Source: a virus
DNA length: 38,746 bases
Virus record (IMG/VR): IMGVR_UViG_3300047310_000307
Span: 1 to 38,746 of that record
Reading direction: 5' to 3' (one strand)
In this document: in pieces, positions 30,611 to 37,299 of the stretch
Numbering within the stretch: the stretch's first letter is position 1
How the letters are laid out: each line of letters starts with the position of its first letter
Translations under genes and position numbers: made by a program
Notes under the pieces: model-generated
Told to the model about the DNA's origin: nothing
What the model saw: the letters and a program-made list of their open reading frames with translations, nothing else
Database searches by the model: none

Positions 30611-31081
30611 CTACGACTGCTGCGGCGTCCGCACCGCGTTGAGGAACTTGAACGCGACCCGCCCGTTCACGTCGCCGACCGCGTCGATCAGTTCGGTGAT
30701 GACGACGGCCTTGTTGGTCGTGTCCGCGATGTTCACGCGGAAGATGTCCTTGCCGCCCACGGCGTCGAGGACGAGGCCGAACTGCCCGCCGACCAGCGCC
30801 AGCGCGAGCACGCCCGTGTCCTGCACGCGGCCTTGGAACTCGCTGTTCTCGTCGGCGACGAGCACGCCGATCTTCCGGTCGGTGACGCCGCTGGCCGCTT
30901 CGGCGGCGATGCCGAGGATGGTCGCGACCGCAGCGGTTGCGCCCTTCACGGCCTTCCCGGCGGTGAGGATCACCACCGCGCCCGTCTTGAAGGTCTGCGC
31001 CGCCCCTTCAAGGAAATACATGATCCGCGTCTGACGCAGTTCGCGGAAGCCGTCACCGGCTCCGACCGTGAAAGTCACCAT
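30611..31081 (-). CDS. Capsid decoration-like protein
   Basis: 156 residues, beta-rich, starting MVTFTVGAGDGFRELRQTRI and continuing QTFKTGAVVILTAGKAVKGA and VTDRKIGVLVADENSEFQGR, the alternating Gly/Val pattern of small head-decoration or head-fibre-base proteins that precede capsid genes. GAGGG upstream supports ATG at 31081, so the longer frame is rejected. It is the first gene after the structured leader and its promoter, so it is probably made together with the capsid protein. Confidence 0.65.
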   Translation of the reverse strand: MVTFTVGAGDGFRELRQTRIMYFLEGAAQTFKTGAVVILTAGKAVKGATAAVATILGIAAEAASGVTDRKIGVLVADENSEFQGRVQDTGVLALALVGGQFGLVLDAVGGKDIFRVNIADTTNKAVVITELIDAVGDVNGRVAFKFLNAVRTPQQS

Positions 31082-31365
31082 GAGAAAACCCTCGCCCTGA
31101 GAGTCCGCGCGGGGAGCGCAGACGAATGTCTTCGGGGTTGCGGGTTGGCCTCGACGCAGTCGCCAGCGGCCAACCGGGCCAGCGAGCAGCAGCACGCACT
31201 GCAGGTCACACCGTGTGCCCCGACGCGCGTGACATCGGGGAGGCGAAAACTAGCAGGGGCGAGAGTGCCCTGCGCGGTCGGAACCCACTGGAGTAAGTCC
31301 CTTGGCGCGAGAGCCGTCTGCCCCTGCCGGTCGGCGATGAGGTTACGGCTGCGTGGCCTCGACTG
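31082..31365 (-). ncRNA. Structured non-coding leader, candidate RNA element
   Basis: The longest gene-free stretch in the window (284 bases). It holds a nested hairpin at 31143-31175 (arms GGTTGGCC and GGCCAACC, with CGAC and GTCG inside), a hairpin at 31218-31240 (CCCCGA and TCGGGG), a short palindrome at 31207-31217, and long-range arms GCAGGGGC (31253-31260) and GCCCCTGC (31320-31327). From the promoter at 31340-31369 most of it would form a 5' leader of about 250 bases before the decoration and capsid genes. No convincing gene was found in it, and no tRNA. Function unknown; regulation, a small RNA or a DNA signal are all possible. Confidence 0.5.
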
Positions 31366-31369
31366 TCAA
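31340..31369 (-). promoter_or_regulatory. Leftward promoter before the capsid genes
   Basis: Minus-strand TTGACA (31369-31364) preceded by C, as in the early promoters, with TAACCT (31345-31340) 18 bases downstream. The -10 match is weak (three of six). The -35 overlaps the stop of the small membrane protein gene. Confidence 0.5.
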
Positions 31370-31563
31370 GGCCGGAGGTGTCCGTAGGTCGGGAGCGGCG
31401 CGCCGAGATACCCGAGGATGATCAGCACGCCGAGGATCACGACGACGACCCAGATCACAGTGCGGAGCGGGTCGGCGATGCCGAAGGCGGTCAGCAGCGC
31501 CTGCGAGGCCCAGACGAGCAGGCAGAACAGCAGCAGCGCAACGAGCAGGCCGATGATCGACAT
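31366..31563 (-). CDS. Small two-span membrane protein, holin-like candidate
   Basis: 65 residues with two hydrophobic segments: IIGLLVALLLFCLLVWASQA (about 3-22) and TVIWVVVVILGVLIILGYLG (about 35-54), separated by a short linker. The size and two spans fit small holins, but no lysis enzyme is next to it and it lies among head genes, so it may instead be a head or membrane accessory protein. AGGAG precedes ATG at 31563. Confidence 0.6.
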   Translation of the reverse strand: MSIIGLLVALLLFCLLVWASQALLTAFGIADPLRTVIWVVVVILGVLIILGYLGAPLPTYGHLRP

Positions 31564-31571
31564 GGCGTCTC

Positions 31572-32240
31572 CTAGGGCTGGGGGTCTTCGTTTGCCGCCG
31601 CATCGAGCGGGTTCGCGTCGGGCGAGACGAGCCGGTCGCGCCCGACCTTGATCGAGCCGACCACCTCTCCGACGGCCTCGGTGTCCTCCGGGGACAACCC
31701 CCGCGCGACAGCGGCGGCGATGGCCGACTCTTTCAACGCACGGCCCGTCATCGTCCGCGCGTGCCGCTCATGCTGCTTCGCCTTGATGCGCCGGTAGAGC
31801 GCCATCGGCATCTTCATCAGGGCTTCCTTGCCGCCCTCGCTCCGGCGCACGAACTCGTCGGTCTTCGACGGGTTGCTGATCACGTCGGCGGTCTGCAGTT
31901 CGTCCCAGCGCACGGGCGCGTAGCCGAGCGACTGCTGCGCGATGTGGTGCCGGTTCGGCATCGCGAGGTTGATCCAGCGCAGGTACCACTTGCGCCGGAT
32001 GCCACGCGGGTCTTCGTGCTCCTCCGGCTCGTCCTTCAGGCGGATCGGCAGCGCGTTGGGCAGGTTCGGATCCGTCAACCGCCGCCCGGCGACCTCGATG
32101 TTCGCGAAGTCCTTGAACGCCTCGACCAGATCGTCGTCGGCGACCTTGCGCTGCGACGCGACGGTTTCCTTCAGGCGCTGCTTCACGCCGCGCTGCAGCT
32201 TCTCGGTTTCGATCTCCAGCCGCGACTTCACTCGGGACAT
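31572..32240 (-). CDS. Unknown head-region protein
   Basis: 222 residues, mostly helical and charged. The start (SRLEIETEKLQRGVKQRLKE) is coiled-coil-like. The middle has KWYLRWINLAMPNRHHIAQQ and LGYAPVRWDELQ, and the following part is helical and basic (MALYRRIKAKQHERHARTMT). GGAG precedes ATG at 32240. It follows the scaffold-like gene closely. It may be a head assembly or DNA-binding protein; no family is recognised. Confidence 0.6.
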   Translation of the reverse strand: MSRVKSRLEIETEKLQRGVKQRLKETVASQRKVADDDLVEAFKDFANIEVAGRRLTDPNLPNALPIRLKDEPEEHEDPRGIRRKWYLRWINLAMPNRHHIAQQSLGYAPVRWDELQTADVISNPSKTDEFVRRSEGGKEALMKMPMALYRRIKAKQHERHARTMTGRALKESAIAAAVARGLSPEDTEAVGEVVGSIKVGRDRLVSPDANPLDAAANEDPQP

Positions 32241-32243
32241 GGG

Positions 32244-33203
32244 CTACTCCAAGCGGTTCGGTGCGCCGGGCACGAAGTTCGCCAGCGACGCGTTGATCGT
32301 TTCGTCCTTCATGCCCGTCGAGCGCAGCCGCTCGCGGAACACGTCGTCCAGTTGCGCCGACGCCCTCGGCCTGCCGCCGGGCGCTTCGGTGAAGATCGGG
32401 GGCCGTGCGCCCATGCGCTGCAGCGGCATCCCGCGCGGCTGCTGCCCGCCCGTGCCGGTGGCCCGCGACTGGTTCGACTGCAACATCGTCTGCGTGCCGA
32501 GCGCCATCATCAGCACCGCCTGCTGCACTTCCGGGTTGTTGAGGTGCTCGGGCGGCGTCGCCTGCAGCCCCTGCCAGACGAGGTTCTTGTCGATGCCGAA
32601 CTGCTCCGCGACGCCGAGCACGCGGTTGATCACCGGCTGCGCGGCCAGCGACAGCGTCTGCTGCTGCAGCGGCCCGAGCGCCTGCCGCAGCATCGTCTCG
32701 GTGCGCTTGCGGTCGCGGATGACGATCCGCGCGGCGGTCTTCAGGTCGGGCTGGCCCTGCGCGTCGTAGAGGCCCAGATCCTGCGCGACCTCGGTCGCTT
32801 CCTGCACCAGCGCCTGATCGTCGGCGCTCATCTCGCCGGGACGGCGCGGCAGCGGCTGGCCGGTCGTCGCGGCCTGCAGCAGTTCCATCCCGCCGGGCAG
32901 CGACATGACCTGCCGCAGCAGTTCCTGCGACTGCTGCAGGTTGTTCTCGACGGTCTGCCGCCGCTCGCGCTCGCGCACCAGATCGCCGACGACGCTGCGT
33001 CGGCCCTGCGGTTGCGGCTCTTCGCCCTCGGGCAGGTCGTCGTCGCCGGGCGCAGGCGGCTCCTCGGCGTCGTCGGGGTCGGCCAGCGGCTGCGTCAGGT
33101 CAGGCGGCGGCGGCTCGACTGGCGGCTGCGGGGCTTGCGGCAGGGTCTGTGCGGTCGCGGGCGGCATCCCGCCTGCGGCGTCTTCAAGGACTACGTCGGC
33201 CAT
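32244..33203 (-). CDS. Scaffolding protein candidate
   Basis: 319 residues. An acidic, Pro-rich start (PPPPDLTQPLADPDDAEEPP) is followed by long helical segments (RERERRQTVENNLQQSQELL, then LKTAARIVIRDRKRTETMLR). This build, flexible acidic N-terminus and coiled coils, and the position between portal and capsid genes, is that of phage internal scaffolds. The C-terminal helical tail could contact the capsid. The ATG overlaps the stop of the GroES-like gene as TGATG. Confidence 0.7.
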   Translation of the reverse strand: MADVVLEDAAGGMPPATAQTLPQAPQPPVEPPPPDLTQPLADPDDAEEPPAPGDDDLPEGEEPQPQGRRSVVGDLVRERERRQTVENNLQQSQELLRQVMSLPGGMELLQAATTGQPLPRRPGEMSADDQALVQEATEVAQDLGLYDAQGQPDLKTAARIVIRDRKRTETMLRQALGPLQQQTLSLAAQPVINRVLGVAEQFGIDKNLVWQGLQATPPEHLNNPEVQQAVLMMALGTQTMLQSNQSRATGTGGQQPRGMPLQRMGARPPIFTEAPGGRPRASAQLDDVFRERLRSTGMKDETINASLANFVPGAPNRLE

Positions 33204-33505
33204 CAGTCACTCTCCACGACGGCGTCGAGCGCCGCCTCCGGCACCAGCACGCACGGCCACTCGTCCACCGTCACCTCTTCAGCGGCGAAGCTGTCGAAGA
33301 TGACGTGGTCGAAGAACTGCACGGCGGTCACCGCGTCTCCGGTTTTCAGCACCAGCCCGCGCCGGTCGCGGCCCTCGGTGTGCAACATGATCAGCCCGCC
33401 CCGGAAGCTCTCCGCGTGGCGGGGCGGCAGCGCGAGCAGGACGAGGTCGGGCCGCAGCGTCAGCGGCATCGACACGCTCGGGATGAGGTCAGTGCGCGTC
33501 TGCAT
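33203..33505 (-). CDS. GroES-like co-chaperonin
   Basis: About 100 residues. From the second ATG (33469) the line LTLRPDLVLLALPP fits the IRPLxDRVxV opening of GroES. ESFRGGLIML matches the mobile loop Gly-Gly-Ile-Val-Leu. RGLVLKTGDAV fits the GxVLAVGxG strand. FFDHVIFDSFAAEEVTVDEW and VLVPEAALDAVVE match the end of GroES. The roof-hairpin part is shortened. Phages such as T4 (gp31) carry a co-chaperonin that fits host GroEL for capsid folding. Here it lies between portal and scaffold genes. The match is by eye. The start could be 33505 or 33469. Confidence 0.7.
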   Translation of the reverse strand: MQTRTDLIPSVSMPLTLRPDLVLLALPPRHAESFRGGLIMLHTEGRDRRGLVLKTGDAVTAVQFFDHVIFDSFAAEEVTVDEWPCVLVPEAALDAVVESD

Positions 33506-33857
33506 CCCCACGGGACACCTCGACGTTGGCTCCGAGGCCGGGCGACGGCGCATCGCCCTGCTGCGTCGCGAGCTTGCGCTTCAGGTCCGCGAGCGTCTCA
33601 CCCGGAAGGTTGATGAGCGCCCCTGCGGCCATCCGCGCGGCGGTCAGCGAGATCGTGCGGGCCGCGATGGCCTCGCTGGTCCCGCCCACGCGCACGACCT
33701 GCTCGACTTGCTCCACGAACGTGCGCTGGCCGTAGAGCTTGTTCGCCTCGACACAGAGCCACGCCCAGCCCGGCGAGACGAGCAGCGCCTCCAGATCGTT
33801 GGCCCGCTGCAGCACCGCATCAGGGTCGGCCACGACGGGCAGGCGGCGACGCGGCAC
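33489..33857 (-). CDS. Unknown protein after the portal
   Basis: 122 residues. GTG start at 33857 shares a base with the portal stop (TAGTG). Helical, with PDAVLQRANDLEALLVSPGW, then YGQRTFVEQVEQVVRVGGTS, and an acidic end. It could be a head-closure or accessory protein by position. No family recognised. Its 3' end overlaps the longer version of the GroES-like gene by 17 bases. Confidence 0.6.
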   Translation of the reverse strand: MPRRRLPVVADPDAVLQRANDLEALLVSPGWAWLCVEANKLYGQRTFVEQVEQVVRVGGTSEAIAARTISLTAARMAAGALINLPGETLADLKRKLATQQGDAPSPGLGANVEVSRGDADAH

Positions 33858-36130
33858 TACTGCACCCCGCCCGGCGCGGACATCGCCAGCGACATCTGCG
33901 CCAGCAGGTCAGGCGGCACTTGCGGCATCTGCCCCATCCCCGGCACCACGTCGGGCTGGTCCGGGGGCGGCGGCGGCATCCCGCCCATCATCGGCGGCGG
34001 CGGTCCACCCGGCGGTGGCCCCTGCGGCGGCGCAGGAGGCCCGCCTTGCGGCGGCGGTCCCGGTGGCGGGGCACCCGGCCCTCCCGGCGGTGGGGGTGCC
34101 CCAGCGCCCGCTGGAGGCCCGCCGGGAGGCGGTGGAGCGCCGGGCTGGGCACCGGGCGGTCCCGGTGGCGGCTGCTGCGCGGCCATCTGCGCCTGCTGCT
34201 CGGTCTGCACTTGCCACTGCCGCAGCGAGCGCATCATCTGCCCCTTGTTCGGCGAGTCGTAGAGCGAGAGCGCCTGCTCAAACAGCGGGATGATCACGTC
34301 GGGGCTGGCGAAGACCTGCTGCAGCGTCGGGTTCATCTGCGCGAACCCGCCCATGACCTGCATGAACCCGTTGTAGTTGGACCGCTGCTTCGACTTGTCC
34401 GCGCTCTCGACGCTGCCGTGCGGCTTGCCGTGGAACGTCCCCGCGAGCGCCTGCCCGTCGATGCCGCCCTCGGCCATGTCGATGGAGCGGAACTGCAACT
34501 GCTGCATGAACCGCTCGCTCGGTTCCAGCGGCGCTTCGTCGGCGGCACGCCGCCACAGTTCGTGGCGGATCTTGAACAAGTCCTCCATCGTCTCCTGCAG
34601 GTTGCGGACCTGCTCTTCGATGCGGACGAAGCTCTGCTCGGTGACCATCTGCACTTCGCCGAGCGTGCGCGACTCTTGCGGCGCGCTGCCGAGCGTCACG
34701 TCGTTCAGCCCCGACAGCCGCTCGGCGGCGTCGATCACCGCCTGCTCGCGCCCCGCCATCGAGCCGGGCACGTCGGGCAGCGTCACCGGCTGCACGTCCT
34801 GCATATCCTGCACGGTGATGACCGCGCCGACGCCCCACGGCTCCTCGTCCATGTCCCAGCCGCTGTTCCGCAGGCGCTTGATCGGCGCGTTGTTGACGAG
34901 GTTGCTGCGGTCGGCGATGGCGTTGCGCGTGCCCATGTGCTCTTCGCCGATACTCGCGAGCTTATCGACGTGGCTGTCGCCGTAGACGTTGAGCGGGTTG
35001 GGCGCGGGACGGAACAGCAGGTAGCGCGGCATCCCCATGTCGTCCAGTTGCACGCGCAGGATCTGCCGGTGGATCGCGGAGAGCGTGATGATGTACCACT
35101 CCTCGCTGCCGTCGTTGTCGAGGTCGAGCAGGACGTGCAGTTCCCACAGTTCCTTTTCGATGGTCGTCTCACTCGACTGCGCGGCCACGTCGATGCCTGC
35201 GGCCTGCACGCTCTGCGGCAGTTCGCTGCGCGTACGATCGCTGGTGGCACTCAGCCCCTCGACGGCGTCCTTGTCGTAGAGGCCGCTCTTCGCGCGGCTC
35301 TTCAGTTCCTTCAGCCGCCGCCAGAACCGCTTGGCGTAGCACCACACCTCGCTGTCGTCCTGCGCGTGCGCCGGGAGGATCAGGAAGTCGCGCAGCGACA
35401 CGTTGCGGTAGCTCGGGCCGCGCCGCACCGGCACGAACTCGTCCACGGGCGCAGTGACCGCGCCCGTCTCGTCGGGGTTCTCCGCGTCCATCACCGCGCC
35501 CTGCGCGTCGAGCGCGGGCGCGACGACGCCCCGGTCATCGGCCACGATCAGGTCGGGGTCGCCGTCCTGCGCCCCCGGCGTCGTCTCGGGCAGCAGTTGC
35601 CGCACCTTCCGGCGCTTGATCATGTCGGCCTTCTCGGAGCACTCCAGCACGCCCGTGCCCTCGATCAGCGCCAACTGCAGCGTGCGCTGCAACCAGCCCT
35701 GCAGCCGCTCCTCTTCCTGCTTCCACTGGTGGAACTCTTCGACCAGCGACGCGCGCGGCGCGGCTGCGCCCCACCCGTCCACGACCCACACCGGCTCGAC
35801 AAAGATCGTCTTGCAGAACCGCGCCCGCATCGCATCGACCTTCTCCGCGATGATCCACGTCGAGAGGTCGGCGGCACCGGGGAACGGCAGGTCTTTCACG
35901 TTCCGCTTGCCCTGCTTGTAGAGCCAGTGCCAGTAGTCGAGGTCGCCGCCGGGGTTGATGATCGGCCCCCGCGCGGCAAGCGCCCGGTCGATCTCCTCGG
36001 CGAGCATCTGCACCAGTTCGGTCTTCTGCTCGGCGGTGAGCTTTACGTCGAACGGCGACTTGCCCAGCGTGGGCGGCGTCAGCTTGCGGCGGTTCGGACG
36101 CGGGTAGACGGTGGGCGGCGGGGCAGGCAC
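33857..36130 (-). CDS. Portal protein, podophage type, with long Pro/Gly tail
   Basis: 757 residues. The N-terminal half has PFPGAADLSTWIIAEKVDAM and ARFCKTIFVEPVWVVDGWG, as in P22-like portals. The middle includes WYIITLSAIHRQILRVQLDD and GDSHVDKLASIGEEHMGTRN, part of the family core. The last 110 residues are almost only Pro, Gly, Ala and Met (PPPGPPGAQPGAPPPPGGPP), an unusual tail. A GTG start at 36130 is chosen because the gene of 28 residues upstream ends five bases earlier and a longer frame would cross it. It directs DNA packaging with the terminase. Confidence 0.85.
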   Translation of the reverse strand: MPAPPPTVYPRPNRRKLTPPTLGKSPFDVKLTAEQKTELVQMLAEEIDRALAARGPIINPGGDLDYWHWLYKQGKRNVKDLPFPGAADLSTWIIAEKVDAMRARFCKTIFVEPVWVVDGWGAAAPRASLVEEFHQWKQEEERLQGWLQRTLQLALIEGTGVLECSEKADMIKRRKVRQLLPETTPGAQDGDPDLIVADDRGVVAPALDAQGAVMDAENPDETGAVTAPVDEFVPVRRGPSYRNVSLRDFLILPAHAQDDSEVWCYAKRFWRRLKELKSRAKSGLYDKDAVEGLSATSDRTRSELPQSVQAAGIDVAAQSSETTIEKELWELHVLLDLDNDGSEEWYIITLSAIHRQILRVQLDDMGMPRYLLFRPAPNPLNVYGDSHVDKLASIGEEHMGTRNAIADRSNLVNNAPIKRLRNSGWDMDEEPWGVGAVITVQDMQDVQPVTLPDVPGSMAGREQAVIDAAERLSGLNDVTLGSAPQESRTLGEVQMVTEQSFVRIEEQVRNLQETMEDLFKIRHELWRRAADEAPLEPSERFMQQLQFRSIDMAEGGIDGQALAGTFHGKPHGSVESADKSKQRSNYNGFMQVMGGFAQMNPTLQQVFASPDVIIPLFEQALSLYDSPNKGQMMRSLRQWQVQTEQQAQMAAQQPPPGPPGAQPGAPPPPGGPPAGAGAPPPPGGPGAPPPGPPPQGGPPAPPQGPPPGGPPPPMMGGMPPPPPDQPDVVPGMGQMPQVPPDLLAQMSLAMSAPGGVQ

Positions 36131-36399
36131 GGGCTTACTTCTTCGACGGCTTGCTGACCTTGGGCTTGCGCGAGGGCTTGCGCGGCTGGTTGAGCGCGGG
36201 GAACGTGCCGGATGTTTGCATGGGTCGCTCCTTGACGTTGTGGCAGCGGGTAACAGTCGCCGACCGAGACGTGCAGCACGCCGGGCACCGCCGCCACCCG
36301 GTAGCCGTGCCCGCAGCGACGGCACTGCGCCCACGTCTGGTTGTCCGACATGGGCGCAGTGATCGGAGCCGTCAGGTCGCGCCGGTTGACGGGGCGCAC
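36079..36399 (-). CDS. Overlapping open frame with zinc-ribbon start, uncertain
   Basis: A 106-codon frame starting GTG at 36399 or ATG at 36351. It has QTWAQCRRCGHGYRVAAVPG followed by VLHVSVGDCYPLP, a plausible small zinc ribbon (Cys-X2-Cys and a later Cys), downstream of a strong TAGGAGG at the end of the previous gene. Its second half overlaps the 28-residue gene and the portal start in other frames. Either a true overlapping gene, or a shorter real protein ending early through an error. Low certainty. Confidence 0.4.
   Translation of the reverse strand: MRPVNRRDLTAPITAPMSDNQTWAQCRRCGHGYRVAAVPGVLHVSVGDCYPLPQRQGATHANIRHVPRAQPAAQALAQAQGQQAVEEVSPCLPRRPPSTRVRTAAS
36135..36221 (-). CDS. 28-residue basic mini-protein before the portal
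   Basis: ATG at 36221 follows the strong site AAGGAG at seven bases. The product starts MQTSGTFPALNQPRKPSRKP and is Lys/Arg/Pro-rich, probably unstructured. It ends five bases before the portal GTG start, so it may help start portal translation. Too short for family assignment; the good ribosome site is the main support. Confidence 0.5.
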   Translation of the reverse strand: MQTSGTFPALNQPRKPSRKPKVSKPSKK

Positions 36400-36417
36400 G
36401 ACGCCGTGGGAAGCCTC

Positions 36418-36591
36418 CTACTTGTCATCGAGACGGCTCACCTCGACCGCGAACCACGCGGTGTCGGCGTAAATCAGGATGTCGTCGCCCGCCTCATTCC
36501 TGAAGACGAGCGACCCGTTATGGACGAGCACTTCGTGCGCGGTGACATCGCGCTCTTTGCCGTCGCTGAGAACGACGTGGTAGACGCGCAT
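36418..36591 (-). CDS. Small unknown beta-rich protein
   Basis: 57 residues, MRVYHVVLSDGKERDVTAHE onwards, with alternating strands (VLVHNGSLVFRNEAGDDILI) that look like a small beta-barrel or clamp. No clear ribosome site is visible before ATG at 36591. The stop codon is part of TAGGAGG. Function unknown. Confidence 0.6.
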   Translation of the reverse strand: MRVYHVVLSDGKERDVTAHEVLVHNGSLVFRNEAGDDILIYADTAWFAVEVSRLDDK

Positions 36592-36596
36592 CGCCG

Positions 36597-37118
36597 TCAG
36601 AGCGGATTGATCTCGGGCGTCTCGCCCTCGACCGGCGGCGTCGGCAGCGTGTTGTCAGGCCGCGCGTCGCTGGGCTTGTAGGCCCAGACCCAGCCCACGC
36701 CGGGCACGAACGCGTAGACCCAGCCACCGTCTGGATTCTGCGACGGCAGGTTCACTGGGTGGCCGGGCTGCGCGGGCGGCGTCGGCAGCGTGTTGTCGGG
36801 ATACGGGAACCCCGGTCCCCAGATGCCCAGCGGCGGCTGCGGGATGCCGGGCGGCAGCACGATGGGGTGCGACGGGAACGGCGGCAAGCCCTGCGACGGA
36901 TACGGCGGCTGACCCGGCAGGCTGTTGTCGGGGAACGGCGGCAACCCCTGCGACGGGTACGGGGGCCGATAGATCGGGTGCGACGGATACACGGGCGGCT
37001 GAGTGCCCGGTCCCCCCGGCCCGCCCGCCCACGGCGGTTTCGGCTGTGGCGAGGGCAGCGTGTTGTCGGGATACGGTGCCTCGCCGAGGAACGTGATGAG
37101 CGCAACGACTGATCGCAT
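36597..37118 (-). CDS. Pro-rich repeat protein
   Basis: 173 residues built from Pro/Tyr-rich repeats: PYPSQGLPPFP occurs twice, YPDNTLP twice and PDNSLP once, plus a final PDNTLPTPP. One non-repeat segment (GGWVYAFVPGVGWVWAYKPS) may be folded. Start at 37118 follows an ACTGGAGC variant of the early leader (plus strand 37127-37134). Its place between terminase and portal suggests a virion-associated role. No known family named. Confidence 0.65.
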   Translation of the reverse strand: MRSVVALITFLGEAPYPDNTLPSPQPKPPWAGGPGGPGTQPPVYPSHPIYRPPYPSQGLPPFPDNSLPGQPPYPSQGLPPFPSHPIVLPPGIPQPPLGIWGPGFPYPDNTLPTPPAQPGHPVNLPSQNPDGGWVYAFVPGVGWVWAYKPSDARPDNTLPTPPVEGETPEINPL

Positions 37119-37147
37119 GGGTTCGGTGCTCCAGTTTGAGGGACGAG

Positions 37148-37261
37148 TTACTTGCGTTCGGCCTTCTCTTCGGCCTTGCTCTGCTTGCCCTTCGGCTCGG
37201 CCCGCTCTTCAGCGGCTTCACGCTTCGCGGCGCTCTTCGACGGGGCGGAACTCTTCGCCAT
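37148..37261 (-). CDS. 37-residue Lys/Glu-rich small protein
   Basis: MAKSSAPSKSAAKREAAEER onwards: highly charged, probably a single helix or unstructured. GAGG lies eight bases upstream of ATG at 37261. It lies between the terminase stop and the Pro-rich repeat gene in the same transcript. No family recognised. Confidence 0.55.
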   Translation of the reverse strand: MAKSSAPSKSAAKREAAEERAEPKGKQSKAEEKAERK

Positions 37262-37299
37262 GATGATGACCTCGCAGGCGGCGCTCACGATAGCACGAC

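Noticed and set aside
31205-31217. A GTCACAC box like those at the left edge
   Set aside because: A single copy of a seven-base word is expected several times by chance in a window of this length, so no link to the left-edge array is claimed.
31200-31330. A possible tRNA in the structured region
   Set aside because: No T-loop consensus with proper 5-base stem and no acceptor stem of seven pairs could be found on either strand.
31286-31380. A gene after the orphan plus-strand CACTGGAG
   Set aside because: The only ATG behind it opens a 16-codon frame with no support.
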